Notes: generated by a model not told the origin, from the sequence alone. A DNA stretch of 64,000 nucleotides from Brevundimonas sp. EYE_349 (GCF_023147505.1 NZ_JAHXPB010000008.1:95474-159473), one strand, 5' to 3'. Counted from the stretch's first letter, positions 23,101-32,126 are shown. Numbers and translations: made by a program.

Positions 23101-23426
23101 CGGTGGCGCTGGAAATCCTTGAGGAACTGGGGCTGGACGTCGATCTGGCGGAAGATGGCCAAGAGGCGCTGCGCGCGCTGGATCAGGCCGCGTTCGACAT
23201 GATGCTGACGGACGTCGTGATGCCCGGCGGGATGAGCGGCGTCGATCTGGCGCGCGTCGCAGCCCGATCCTGGCCCGAGATGCGGATCGCCCTGGTGTCG
23301 GGTTACGTCGGCGACGATGTGGACGAGGTGCTGGCCGACACGCCTTGGCCGCTGCTTCGGAAACCCTATTCCTCGGACCAGCTTCGCGGCCTGCTGGAAC
23401 AATTGACCGCCGCGCCTGTCGGCTGA
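20139..23426 (+). pseudogene. hybrid sensor histidine kinase interrupted by in-frame amber codon
   Basis: One continuous reading frame encodes an N-terminal membrane region (about four helices, residues 30-140), PAS, GAF, two further PAS domains, a HisKA/HATPase core ([30 protein letters not shown]) and a C-terminal receiver (LLLVEDD, MLTDVVMPGG). The frame is broken only by TAG at 20613-20615, inside the first PAS domain, where family members usually carry Trp after TPAPI. A single G-to-A change from TGG would explain it. Downstream coding is intact for more than 900 codons, so this is a recent nonsense mutation, a sequencing error or a readthrough site. The downstream piece has only a weak TTG start at 20733 and would lack the membrane part. 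Confidence 0.85.
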
Positions 23427-23431
23427 CCCGC

Positions 23432-23463
23432 AAAGAAAAACGCGCCGCAGAGCCTGCGGCGCG
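23432..23463 (-). terminator. minus-strand terminator after the DUF6481 gene
   Basis: CGCGCCGCAG and CTGCGGCGCG form a 10-bp stem around AGC. On the plus strand it is preceded by AAAGAAAAA, so read on the minus strand it is followed by a T-rich tract. It sits just beyond the kinase stop codon. Confidence 0.8.
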
Positions 23464-23486
23464 TCGATCATTCGAAAAGCCGATCT

Positions 23487-23843
23487 TTAGCGGCGCGCCT
23501 TTCGGGCGGCGTAGCGGGCGTCGCGCTTGGCCTTCTGCTCTTCCTTGGTCAGTTGCTTGCGGGCCTTGCGGTCCGCGCGCTTCTCGGCGTCGATCTCTTC
23601 CTGAGCGGCGAGTTCGGCGGCGATGCGAGCGGCTTCCTTCTCGGCCTTTTCGCGACGCAGCTCGGCCTTGGCCAGTTCGTGCTGCTGGCGCAGGGCTTCC
23701 TTTTCGGCGGCCCGCTTCTCGGCCAGCTTTTCGAACTCGGGATCAGGCGCGGCGGCCTTGGGCTTGAACTTGGCGAGCAGCGCCTTCTTGGCGTCCTGCT
23801 GGGCGGAGATACGGTCGGAGAATCCGGTCTTCAGATCTTTCAT
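23487..23843 (-). CDS. DUF6481 family coiled-coil protein
   Basis: A 118-residue, highly charged protein (Lys/Glu/Ala/Arg rich) predicted as almost continuous helix and coiled coil. The opening KDLKTGFSDRISAQQDAKKA and the basic end RDARYAARKARR match the DUF6481 proteins of Caulobacterales and sphingomonads as I remember them. It has no enzymatic motif and its function is unknown; nucleic-acid binding is conceivable from the charge pattern. It has its own terminator. Confidence 0.75.
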   Translation of the reverse strand: MKDLKTGFSDRISAQQDAKKALLAKFKPKAAAPDPEFEKLAEKRAAEKEALRQQHELAKAELRREKAEKEAARIAAELAAQEEIDAEKRADRKARKQLTKEEQKAKRDARYAARKARR

Positions 23844-24093
23844 GCGAAAGCGTCAGGGTTCCTTGTGAGCGGCCAGGAGCGGCCGTCGGGGGTCAGGCGG
23901 CGAAGAAAACGCGCGGCCCGAAGCGGGGCGCACAAAGCCGATATGCGGGCGAAAATCAAGGTTCGCGGCGATGAAATCGACGGCCGCCAAGATTCGATTG
24001 GCGGTGGCGTCCTCGCCGCAACACCGCCATGCAGGCAGGAAGCTTCTGCCGGACGACAAGCGCCGCCGCCCGGCAGACCCGCCTTTTCAGGGC

Positions 24094-24276
24094 TTAGCGC
24101 GGCTTCTGCGACTGGCCGACCACTGTGCCGGCCGCGCCCCCGACGGCTGCGCCGACAGGGCCGCCGACCACGGCGCCCGCGACCGCGCCGCTGGCGGCCT
24201 TCTGTTCGATGGTGGTTCCGCAGGCGGCCAGGGCCAGGGTTCCCAAGACGGCAGCGGCGGTGATGGCGATTTTCAT
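24094..24276 (-). CDS. small glycine-zipper lipoprotein
   Basis: A 60-residue lipoprotein precursor. The signal peptide ends in a lipobox LALAAC, so the mature protein begins at Cys about residue 18. The mature part is a glycine zipper (GAVAGAVVGGPVGAAVGGAAG), a motif that inserts in or spans membranes. The start is taken at the ATG at 24276, because the seven preceding codons would spoil the signal peptide. Likely an envelope component; specific role unknown. Confidence 0.75.
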   Translation of the reverse strand: MKIAITAAAVLGTLALAACGTTIEQKAASGAVAGAVVGGPVGAAVGGAAGTVVGQSQKPR

Positions 24277-24780
24277 GGGCGTGTCTCCAAAAGCCACGCT
24301 TGAACGCCGAATCCGGCTTCGCGGTTCCAGCGGCTCGCCTTCAGTCGCGCATTACCTGACCGGTCACATTTCACAACCGCATCAGCCCGAACCTTTAGTC
24401 ATCGACATCAACTACGCCCATTTATGACAAAGTTATCACAGAAAACAATACAGTATTGACGACATTGATTTCACCCTAATCGTCCGTTTTTGGCCACATC
24501 GTCGGCGACTGCTGAAAAATACCTAGGCGCTTCTGTCCCTTAACAGCCCGATTGCGAATCGACCACATTGCGGCCATAAAAGACTGGCTATAGGCCCGTC
24601 CTCGACGCCCGGGCCAGTGAGCCGAGCGCCGGATTCTGCAGGCTGGAAAGCGACCGAAAGCGTCGCCTGGCCGGCAAGACTACCCCGGGGGCCGCGTTTC
24701 TCGCCCTGCTGAACAGGACTACCTCGTTGTCGCATTCCTCGCAGACGCGCGCCCTTCTGCGCGCCGATCGTGTGGCCAGG
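24277..24780. other. 504-bp intergenic region with an AT-rich core
   Basis: Divergent upstream region of the glycine-zipper lipoprotein and the second SleB hydrolase. Around 24415-24485 it is clearly AT-rich against its GC-rich surroundings and holds the perfect palindrome CAATACAGTATTG at 24446-24458. No ORF or RNA gene is convincing. The AT-rich part probably contains the promoters of both genes. Confidence 0.45.
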
Positions 24781-25890
24781 ATGAAGCCCATGACGGCCGC
24801 CGCAGCAATCGGGGGTCTGGTGGGTCTGGCGATCGGATGCGCCTATCTTGGCGGTACGGCTGCGCGCGCGACGACGCTGCGCGCCCAGGCCGAACGGATT
24901 CAAGGCGCCACCGCAGCCGGCTTCACCGAAGAAGCCCTGGCCGCCGCAGCAGGCGGCCTGGACGCCAGCGCCCTGACCATTGCACGTCGGCACGATCCCT
25001 ATACCAGCGCCGGGTCCGCCCAGCGTGACCGCCAATCCGAATTGCTGGCCGCTCGTCTTGAACAGCTTCGCGCCTCGGACGGTTCCAGTCTTCGTCGCGC
25101 CAGCCTGACGGCGCCCGACCCCGCCCGACCCTTCCGCATGGACCACGCGCTGGACGCCAGCCGCGATCTGGATTGCCTGACGCAAGCCGTCTATTACGAA
25201 GCGCGCGGCGAAGGGTCTGACGGCATGAAGGCCGTGGCCCAGGTGGTTCTGAACCGCGTTCGCCATCCGGCCTTCCCCAAGACCATTTGCGGCGTGGTGT
25301 TCCAGGGCGCCGCGCGCAGCAGCGGATGCCAGTTCTCCTTCACCTGCTCCGGCGTGATGCGCGGCCGGGTCAACGCCTCGGCCTGGACCCGCGCGCGTTC
25401 TGTCGCCTCCAGCGCCCTGTCCGGTTCGGTCTTCGCCCGCGTCGGCAACGCCACCCATTTCCACACCACCAATGTCGCGCCCGGCTGGCGTTCGTCGCTG
25501 GTGCAGGTCAGCCAGGTCGGGAGCCATCTGTTCTATCGCTTCGGCGGGCGTTCGGGCGGCGGCAACGCCTTCACCTACGCCGCCCGTCCGTCGACCGAGG
25601 CCGAACGTCCGCGTCTGGTCCAGGCCAGCCTGAACCCCGTCGAGACGGCCCGTCAGGCCGGGCAGGCCGTGGCCTATTCGCTCGTTCTGGCGCAGGAGGG
25701 GCTCAGCGTCCCGACGGCCCACGGAGCCACGCCCCAGTCGCGCTCAGCGACCGCTCAAACCCCGACGCAGACTTCGGCCCAAGCCGTCGCTCGCACGACC
25801 GGCGCCGCATCGCCAGCCGCGCGCCCTGCCCGCCCCGCCGAGACGGCCACCAAGGCCGAGATGGCCGAAACGGCCGCCAGCCCCGCCTGA
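24781..25890 (+). CDS. SleB-type cell wall hydrolase (second copy)
   Basis: A 369-residue exported or membrane-anchored hydrolase. The hydrophobic segment AAAIGGLVGLAIGCAYLGG follows the start. The Hydrolase_2 domain lies at about 130-250 with CLTQAVYYEARGEGSDG (catalytic Glu), AVAQVVLNRVRHPAF and CGVVFQGAARSSGCQFSF, then a His-rich THFHTTNVAPGW. The last 90 residues are Thr/Ala/Pro-rich linker. A TTG at 24727 would add 18 residues; the ATG at 24781 gives a cleaner signal anchor. It is paralogous to the gene at 18761-19939. Confidence 0.87.
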   Translation: MKPMTAAAAIGGLVGLAIGCAYLGGTAARATTLRAQAERIQGATAAGFTEEALAAAAGGLDASALTIARRHDPYTSAGSAQRDRQSELLAARLEQLRASDGSSLRRASLTAPDPARPFRMDHALDASRDLDCLTQAVYYEARGEGSDGMKAVAQVVLNRVRHPAFPKTICGVVFQGAARSSGCQFSFTCSGVMRGRVNASAWTRARSVASSALSGSVFARVGNATHFHTTNVAPGWRSSLVQVSQVGSHLFYRFGGRSGGGNAFTYAARPSTEAERPRLVQASLNPVETARQAGQAVAYSLVLAQEGLSVPTAHGATPQSRSATAQTPTQTSAQAVARTTGAASPAARPARPAETATKAEMAETAASPA

Positions 25891-25909
25891 TTGGCGGCGG
25901 CGGCGCGGC

Positions 25910-26767
25910 TCACAGCGCGTCCAGACCGATATCCAGCACCGGCGCCGAATGGGTTAGAGCCCCCACCGAGATGACGTCAACGCCCGTCTCGGCGATGGCT
26001 CGCACCGTGGTCAGATCGACGCCGCCCGAGGCCTCCAGCACGATGCGGCCGGCGACGCGGCTCACCGCCGTGCGAAGGTTGGCCAGGCTGAAGTTATCCA
26101 GCATGACGACGTCCGGCGCGGCGCCCTCATCGATCAAGTCTAGGACATCGTCCAACTGATCCAGGCCGTCGACCTCGACCTCGACCTTCATCAGATGCGG
26201 CGCAAAGGCCCGCGCGCGGCGCACCGCCTCGGCTACGCCACCGCAGACGGCGACGTGGTTGTCCTTGATCAGGATGGCGTCATCCAGACCGAAGCGATGG
26301 TTCATCCCCCCGCCGCAGGCCACCGCGTGCTTCTCCAGCGCGCGCAGGCCGGGTGTGGTCTTGCGGGTATCGGCGATGCGCGCCCCCGTGCCCTTGACCG
26401 CCTGGACATAGGCCTGCGTCAGGGTGGCCACGCCCGACAGCCTCCCCACCAGGTTCAGCGCCGTGCGTTCGGCGGACAGGAAGCCCCGCGCGTTCGCTTC
26501 GACCACCGCCAAAACAGCGCCCGGCGACAGGGCGTCGCCATCGGTCAGGCGCACGTCGATCCGGGCCTGGGGATCGAGCGCGAGGACAGCCAGACGCACC
26601 GCATCCACCCCCGCCAGAACGCCGGACTTGCGCGAGACGAAGGCCGCGGTCATCCGCGCATCCTCCGGGATGCAGGACATGGCGGTGACGTCGCCTGCCC
26701 GACCCAAGTCTTCGGCCAGGGCCAGACGCACGACCGGCTCGATCAGGATGTCGGGCAATCGTCTCAT
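25910..26767 (-). CDS. nadC: nicotinate-nucleotide pyrophosphorylase (carboxylating)
   Basis: Converts quinolinate and PRPP to nicotinate mononucleotide, the third step of de novo NAD synthesis. 285 residues, full length. Characteristic segments are the substrate-binding ADTRKTTPGLRALEK block with the Arg and Lys residues, GGGMNHRFGLDDAILIKDNH, VEVEVDGLDQ and the C-terminal VDVISVGALTHS. Its ATG overlaps the nadB stop as ATGA, and it is the last gene of the operon. Confidence 0.96.
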   Translation of the reverse strand: MRRLPDILIEPVVRLALAEDLGRAGDVTAMSCIPEDARMTAAFVSRKSGVLAGVDAVRLAVLALDPQARIDVRLTDGDALSPGAVLAVVEANARGFLSAERTALNLVGRLSGVATLTQAYVQAVKGTGARIADTRKTTPGLRALEKHAVACGGGMNHRFGLDDAILIKDNHVAVCGGVAEAVRRARAFAPHLMKVEVEVDGLDQLDDVLDLIDEGAAPDVVMLDNFSLANLRTAVSRVAGRIVLEASGGVDLTTVRAIAETGVDVISVGALTHSAPVLDIGLDAL

Positions 26768-28275
26768 TCCGCCGCCTCCAGCGCCGCCGGGTGCGCCAGC
26801 CGCACGCGGGTATGAACGGCCTCCACCGCCGTTTCGGGATGGTCGGCGCGATAATGGCCGCCTCGGCTCTCGCGCCGGTCCAGCGCGGCCTGAGCGATCA
26901 GCCGCGCGGCCAGCAAGGACGCCGCGGGACCGTGCGCGGCCCGAAGCCGGTCGATCAGGTCGATCAACGTCGCCAGCCCCTCGGCCGTCCGCACCACGCC
27001 CGCATAGGCCGTCATGGCGCCCCGCAGTTTCGCCAAGCCGTCTTCCGGCAGATCGGACGCGATCTGAACCGCCAGCGGCCGCCCCCCACCCGTCTCGCCG
27101 GCTGCGGCCTTACCTGCCCGACGCCCGAAGGCGGCGGCTTCCAGCAGGGAGTTGGACGCCAGGCGATTGCCGCCATGCACGCCCGTCGCGGCGCATTCGC
27201 CCACGGCGAACAGGCCGGGCGTTGTCGTACGCCCGTCCGCGTCGGCGGCGACCCCCCCCATATGATAGTGGCAGGCGGCCATCACGGGGATGGGGCTAAG
27301 GCGCGGGTCCAGACCGGCGCGCATACAGGCGGCGAACACGGCGGGAAAGGCGTGAGGGAACTCCTGCCCGATTGCGGCGCGCGCATCCAGATAGGCGCCG
27401 CGCCCCTCGCTCCGCGCCGCGTGAACCGCGCGCGCCACAACGTCGCGCGGTTTCAGGTCGGCGTCGTCCGCCTCACCCAGCAGGAACCGCCCCTCGCCGT
27501 CGATCAGCCGCGCGCCTTCGCCGCGCAAAGCCTCGGTCGCCAGCGGCGCCGGGTCCAGGCCCACGTCGATGGCGGTGGGATGAAACTGCACGAACTCGGG
27601 ATCGAGAATCGCCGCCCCCGCCAAAGCGGCCAGGGCCATCCCCTCGCCCTTCAGGCCCGAAGGCGTGGTAGTGGCGGCGAACAGGCCGCCCGCCCCGCCG
27701 GTGGCCAGCACCACCGCCGTCGCGGTGATCTCGACCAGACGAACGTTCGGTCCGCGCGCGATAACGGCGCCGACGACCCGCCCATCGGCGTCCTGCGTCA
27801 GGGCTTTAAGCCGGCCATCGTCCCAGACCTCGATCCGTTTTTCCGCTCGCACCGCCGCGACGACGGCCGACAGTATGGCGCGCCCAGCGCCGTCGCCGCC
27901 GACCCGCGCCACGCGCGGGGTGGAATGGGCGGCCTCCAGACTGACGACGAAACCGCCGTCCGCCTCGCGGTCGAACGGTGCGCCAAGTGCGGCCAGCCAT
28001 TCCACCGTCTGACGTCCCACGCGGGTCAGGGCGCGCGCTGCTTCCGCTTCTACCAGGCCTGCACCCGCCGCCTCCGTGTCCCGGGCGTGGCGTTCGGGAG
28101 AATCGACGGCGGTCAGGGCGGCGGCCATTCCGCCCTGCGCCCAAGCCGAGGAACATCCGTTCAGCAGCGGCTCTGGCGTGATCACCAGAACCCTGACGCC
28201 CGCCCGCGCCGCCTCCAGCGCCGCCGACAGTCCCGCCAGGCCCGCGCCGACGATCAACGGCCCGTTATGTCGCAT
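26764..28275 (-). CDS. nadB: L-aspartate oxidase
   Basis: FAD enzyme that oxidises L-aspartate to iminoaspartate, the first step of quinolinate formation. 503 residues from the ATG at 28275. The N-terminal FAD fold LIVGAGLAGLSAALEAARAG is followed by SSAWAQGGMAAAL, the substrate-domain HPTAIDVGLDPAPLATEALRGEGA and the HYHMGGVAADADGRTTTPGL block with catalytic His and Arg. A long N-terminal extension of the ORF belongs to the overlapping upstream gene in another frame and should be ignored. Followed directly by nadC. Confidence 0.96.
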   Translation of the reverse strand: MRHNGPLIVGAGLAGLSAALEAARAGVRVLVITPEPLLNGCSSAWAQGGMAAALTAVDSPERHARDTEAAGAGLVEAEAARALTRVGRQTVEWLAALGAPFDREADGGFVVSLEAAHSTPRVARVGGDGAGRAILSAVVAAVRAEKRIEVWDDGRLKALTQDADGRVVGAVIARGPNVRLVEITATAVVLATGGAGGLFAATTTPSGLKGEGMALAALAGAAILDPEFVQFHPTAIDVGLDPAPLATEALRGEGARLIDGEGRFLLGEADDADLKPRDVVARAVHAARSEGRGAYLDARAAIGQEFPHAFPAVFAACMRAGLDPRLSPIPVMAACHYHMGGVAADADGRTTTPGLFAVGECAATGVHGGNRLASNSLLEAAAFGRRAGKAAAGETGGGRPLAVQIASDLPEDGLAKLRGAMTAYAGVVRTAEGLATLIDLIDRLRAAHGPAASLLAARLIAQAALDRRESRGGHYRADHPETAVEAVHTRVRLAHPAALEAAE

Positions 28276-28280
28276 CCGGT

Positions 28281-29144
28281 TCACCGTCCGATCCCAAGAT
28301 AGCTCAGCCCCAGACGCATCGCGCCCGCCGCGTCGCCCTCCGTCACCGGCAACAGGGCGCCGACCGTTGCCGCCGCGCACACCGCCAGGGTCAGAAGATA
28401 GAGGGCCAGGCTCTTGCCCGCCTCGGGCCAGTGCAGCGTGCCCCAGGCCGTGCGCCACACGCCGCGCTTCATGTGCGAAAAGACCGACAGCGCCAGGAAG
28501 GCGGCCAGGATGAACCGGCCCGTCGACAGCCCCCACCAGACCACCGCGACGCCGATCACCAGCAGCACCCCCTGCTCCAACCGGGGATGCACCCGCGTCA
28601 GCACCGGCCCCAGCGCTTTTGATCCGTCCAGCGGCGGGGCGGGAACCAAGTTCACCAGGTTCAGCAGGGCGATGAAGAAGGCGCCGGCCAGCCATTCGGG
28701 CCGACCGAGAACCAGGCCCACGCCCATGAACGGGATCATGGCCAGAAGACCGAACGCTGGCCCGGCCAGCGACACCAGAACGCCGTGCCACTCGCTCTTG
28801 GGCTCACGTCGGGCCTTGGCCAGACCGCCGAGGAACGGAATGATGTAGATGCGCGCCGGCCCCATGCCGAGCCGGTTCATGACCAGGGCGTGGCCCGCCT
28901 CATGGACGAACAGGCCGATCAGCACGGCCCCGGCGACGACGGCGCTGCCCGTGATCCACCACAGGAAGCCGCCCATCAGGGCGGTGGAGGCCAAGGCCCA
29001 GACCAGACTCTGGTCCTTTTCGACCGGCTGGTCGGCGCCGGGGGCCGCAGCGTCGGAAGCGCGCGGCGTTTCGGTGTGCTGGGACGGTTGGACGTCCCAG
29101 GGGCCAGGTGTGCGGGTGCGGGGTGTGGTGTCGATGTCGCTCAT
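28281..29144 (-). CDS. site-2 protease family (M50) membrane metalloprotease
   Basis: A 287-residue polytopic membrane protein. HEAGH at residues 81-85 is the zinc-binding HExxH motif inside a membrane helix, and NLVPAPPLDGSKAL (about 180) is the second M50 signature with the third metal ligand Asp. Five to six hydrophobic segments are present, and the N-terminal 45 residues are soluble and Pro-rich. It lies between nadA (54 bases upstream) and nadB (five bases downstream), so it is cotranscribed with NAD genes. Its substrate is unknown; intramembrane cleavage of a regulatory or envelope protein is inference. Confidence 0.87.
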   Translation of the reverse strand: MSDIDTTPRTRTPGPWDVQPSQHTETPRASDAAAPGADQPVEKDQSLVWALASTALMGGFLWWITGSAVVAGAVLIGLFVHEAGHALVMNRLGMGPARIYIIPFLGGLAKARREPKSEWHGVLVSLAGPAFGLLAMIPFMGVGLVLGRPEWLAGAFFIALLNLVNLVPAPPLDGSKALGPVLTRVHPRLEQGVLLVIGVAVVWWGLSTGRFILAAFLALSVFSHMKRGVWRTAWGTLHWPEAGKSLALYLLTLAVCAAATVGALLPVTEGDAAGAMRLGLSYLGIGR

Positions 29145-29198
29145 GGCGTCCAGATGGGCGCGCGCGTCGGGTCCGTCGCCGGGACCGAACGCCGCGCC

Positions 29199-30278
29199 TC
29201 AGATCAGCTCCACATCCACGTGATGACGCGCCTTTACGATGTCGTAACGAGCTGGAACGGCGGGCGGCGGCAGGTCGATCATCCGCTGGACGGCCAGACG
29301 CCCGCGCTCGATCATCTCCTCGGGCACGGTCACTTCGAATTGCAGGTTCACCAGGCAGTCGTGGATGTTCCGCAACGTGATCCGCTTCATGTGCGGGCAC
29401 AAATTGCAGGGACCGACGAACTCGACGCTGGGCACGTCGCCCTTGATGTTGGACGCCATCGAGCATTCGGTGATCAACACCACGCGCTTGGGCCGGCGCT
29501 GCTCGACATAGTCGGTCATGGCCGCCGTCGATCCGGCGAAGTCCGAGGCCGCCAAAATCTCTTCCGGGCATTCAGGATGGGCCAGAACCTCGGCGTCCGG
29601 CCAGGCGTCGCGCATGTCCGCGATGTCCTGGACGGTGAAGCGCTTGTGCACCTCGCAATGGCCCTTCCAGGCGATGATCCCGACTGTCGTCTGGGCCGCC
29701 ACGTTGCGGGCCAGGAACTCGTCGGGGATCAGGATGACACGGTTCACGCCCCATTCCTTCGCCGCCCATTCCACCACCTGAACCGCGTTGGCGCTGGTGC
29801 AGCAGATGTCGGTCTCGGCCTTCACCTCGGCCGTCGTATTGACATAGGTGATGACCGGCAGGTCGGGATAGCGCTGCTTGATCAGCCGCACGTCCGCCCC
29901 CGTGATCGACGAGGCCAGCGAACAGCCGGCCTTGAGGTCCGGGATCAACACGGTCTTCTCGGGAGATAGGATCTTCGACGTCTCGGCCATGAAGTGGACG
30001 CCCGCCTGGACGATCACTCTGGCGTCCGATCGCGCGGCCTCCTTGGCCAGGCCCAGGCTGTCGCCCACGTAGTCGCCGACCCCATGAAAGATTTCCGGCG
30101 TCATATAGTTGTGGGCCAGGATCACGGCGTCGCGCTCGCGCTTCAGCCGATTGATCTCGCTGATCAGCCGCGCCTGCTCGGGCCACTCCAGGGGGGTCAC
30201 GTGGTCCTTGACCTTGGCCCACACCCCGTCGGTCTCCCGTTCCAGATCCTTCGTCAGACCGAACACGCCGTCCGCCAT
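29199..30278 (-). CDS. nadA: quinolinate synthase
   Basis: [4Fe-4S] enzyme condensing iminoaspartate with dihydroxyacetone phosphate to quinolinate. 359 residues from the ATG at 30278, which has GGAGAAGG upstream; a longer ORF start at 30410 runs through the operator and is unlikely. Cluster ligands fall in AGCSLAS, DICCTSAN and GPCNLCPHMKR. Substrate-binding blocks VILAHNYMTPEI, VQAGVHFMAETSKIL and VLAHPECPEEI are intact. First gene of nadA - site-2 protease - nadB - nadC. Confidence 0.96.
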   Translation of the reverse strand: MADGVFGLTKDLERETDGVWAKVKDHVTPLEWPEQARLISEINRLKRERDAVILAHNYMTPEIFHGVGDYVGDSLGLAKEAARSDARVIVQAGVHFMAETSKILSPEKTVLIPDLKAGCSLASSITGADVRLIKQRYPDLPVITYVNTTAEVKAETDICCTSANAVQVVEWAAKEWGVNRVILIPDEFLARNVAAQTTVGIIAWKGHCEVHKRFTVQDIADMRDAWPDAEVLAHPECPEEILAASDFAGSTAAMTDYVEQRRPKRVVLITECSMASNIKGDVPSVEFVGPCNLCPHMKRITLRNIHDCLVNLQFEVTVPEEMIERGRLAVQRMIDLPPPAVPARYDIVKARHHVDVELI

Positions 30279-30296
30279 GACCGCCTTCTCCCTACC

Positions 30297-30319
30297 CTTA
30301 TGCTCAAAGTTAGCATAAG
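30297..30319. promoter_or_regulatory. candidate NAD-operon operator
   Basis: Perfect inverted repeat CTTATGCT (30297-30304) and AGCATAAG (30312-30319) with a seven-base spacer, 18 bases upstream of the nadA start codon. Alphaproteobacteria commonly repress nadABC through NadQ at a TTATGCT-type palindrome. I recall that motif only approximately, so the regulator name is inference. Confidence 0.6.
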
Positions 30320-30489
30320 CGGAACCAATGTAGGCCGATAGGGGCCGCGCGCAAGAGGAAACCGACGTCGGCGAGGCGGAAGCGCGTTTCGCGATAGGGA
30401 CAAAGCGCAAAAACCTTTCCCAAAAGCGCCGCTATCGCCTAGACGAAGGCCCGTTTCGTTTCCGACCTCAGCGTCTTTTCGATATTTCC

Positions 30490-32004
30490 ATGCAGGACAC
30501 CATTCGCCGCATCCTGACCGCCCGTGTCTATGACGTGGCGGAGGAGACCCCGCTCGACCCTTTGAGTCGCCTCTCGGCGCGGATGCAGCGGCCCGTCCTG
30601 TTGAAGCGCGAGGACCTGCAGCCTGTCTTCTCGTTCAAGATCCGCGGCGCCTACAACAAGATCGCCGGCCTGTCCGAAAGCGAACTGGCGCGCGGCGTCA
30701 TCTGCGCCTCGGCCGGCAATCACGCGCAAGGCGTGGCCCTGGCGGCGGCGCGTCGCGAGACGCAAGCGACCATCGTCATGCCGACCACCACGCCCGGCAT
30801 CAAGGTCGCCGCCGTCCGGGCGCTGGGCGGCGAGGTCGTGCTGCATGGCGACAGTTTCGACGCCGCCTACGCCCATGCGCGCCTACTGGAGCAGCAGACC
30901 GGCGCGGTCTTCATTCATCCGTTCGACGATCCCGACGTCATCGCCGGCCAAGGCACGGTGGGACTGGAGATCGCTCGTCAGCACGCCGATCCGATCCAGG
31001 CCGTCTTCGTGCCCATCGGCGGCGGCGGTCTGGCGGCCGGCGTCGCCGCCATCGTCAAATTCCTGCGGCCCGAAACCCGCGTCATCGGGGTAGAGCCGGT
31101 CGATGCGCCCACCATGAAGTCCGCCCTGGACGCGGGCCAGGTCGTGACCTTGAACGAGGTCGGCCTGTTCGCCGACGGGGTCGCGGTGCGTCGCGTGGGC
31201 GACCAGACCTTCTCGCTGTGCAAGACCCTGCTCGACGAGATCGTACTGGTGGACACCGACGCCATCTGCGCGGCGATCAAGGACATCTTCGATGACAGCC
31301 GCGCCATCGCCGAACCCTCCGGCGCGGTGGCCTTGGCCGGGCTGAAGGCCTGGGCGGCCGCCAACCCGGGGGATGGCTCGCTGATCGCCATCAACTCGGG
31401 CGCCAACGTCAACTTCGACCGATTGCGTTACGTCGCCGAACGGGCAGAGATCGGCGAAGGCGCCGAGGCCCTTTTGGCCGTGGCGATGAGGGACGACCGC
31501 GACGACTATCGCCGCTTCCTGAACAGTCTGGACGGCCGGTCGGTGACCGAGTTCAACTATCGCTGGTCCGGCGATGGCCAGGCGCAGATCTTCGTCGGGG
31601 TGGCGCTGAGGAACGGCCCGCACGAGCGTGACGACCTGATCGCCGCCCTGCGTTCGGGCGGCTACGCCGTCGAGGACATGAGCGACAACGAGACCGCCAA
31701 GCTGCACGTCCGATATATGGTCGGCGGTCGCACCGTGGGGCTGCCGCACGAGCGCATCCTGCGCTTCCAGTTCCCCGAACGGCCCGGCGCCTTCCTGCGG
31801 TTCCTGAACAGCCTGCAACCCGCCTGGGCCCTGACCCTGTTTCACTATCGCAACCACGGCGACGACGTGGGCCGGGTGCTGGCCGGGATCAGCGTGCCGC
31901 CGCAGGATCAGGATCGGTTCGCGGCCGCCCTGGCTGACCTGGGCTATCCCTATGTCGAGGAGACCGACAATCCCGCCTGCCGCCTGTTCCTGGACGGCGT
32001 CTGA
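30490..32004 (+). CDS. ilvA: threonine ammonia-lyase, biosynthetic
   Basis: PLP enzyme deaminating threonine to 2-oxobutanoate, the committed step to isoleucine. 504 residues, the long biosynthetic form. PLP lysine is about Lys50 in FSFKIRGAYNK, and the phosphate-binding glycine loop is IGGGGLAAG (about 180). The C-terminal third has two ACT-like regulatory units (about 325-410 and 415-504, e.g. RILRFQFPERPGAFLRFL), which in this family bind isoleucine for feedback inhibition. Single-gene unit divergent from nadA. Confidence 0.95.
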   Translation: MQDTIRRILTARVYDVAEETPLDPLSRLSARMQRPVLLKREDLQPVFSFKIRGAYNKIAGLSESELARGVICASAGNHAQGVALAAARRETQATIVMPTTTPGIKVAAVRALGGEVVLHGDSFDAAYAHARLLEQQTGAVFIHPFDDPDVIAGQGTVGLEIARQHADPIQAVFVPIGGGGLAAGVAAIVKFLRPETRVIGVEPVDAPTMKSALDAGQVVTLNEVGLFADGVAVRRVGDQTFSLCKTLLDEIVLVDTDAICAAIKDIFDDSRAIAEPSGAVALAGLKAWAAANPGDGSLIAINSGANVNFDRLRYVAERAEIGEGAEALLAVAMRDDRDDYRRFLNSLDGRSVTEFNYRWSGDGQAQIFVGVALRNGPHERDDLIAALRSGGYAVEDMSDNETAKLHVRYMVGGRTVGLPHERILRFQFPERPGAFLRFLNSLQPAWALTLFHYRNHGDDVGRVLAGISVPPQDQDRFAAALADLGYPYVEETDNPACRLFLDGV

Positions 32005-32126
32005 GGGACCGGAAGGCGACGATGCGTCGCATGGGCAAGGAGCGATGATGACGAAACCGTCGCATCTTCGTCGCCGACCCGACATCCAGCGCCTCTAGCT
32101 GGCCCGGATCGATCCGGGGGACCGCC

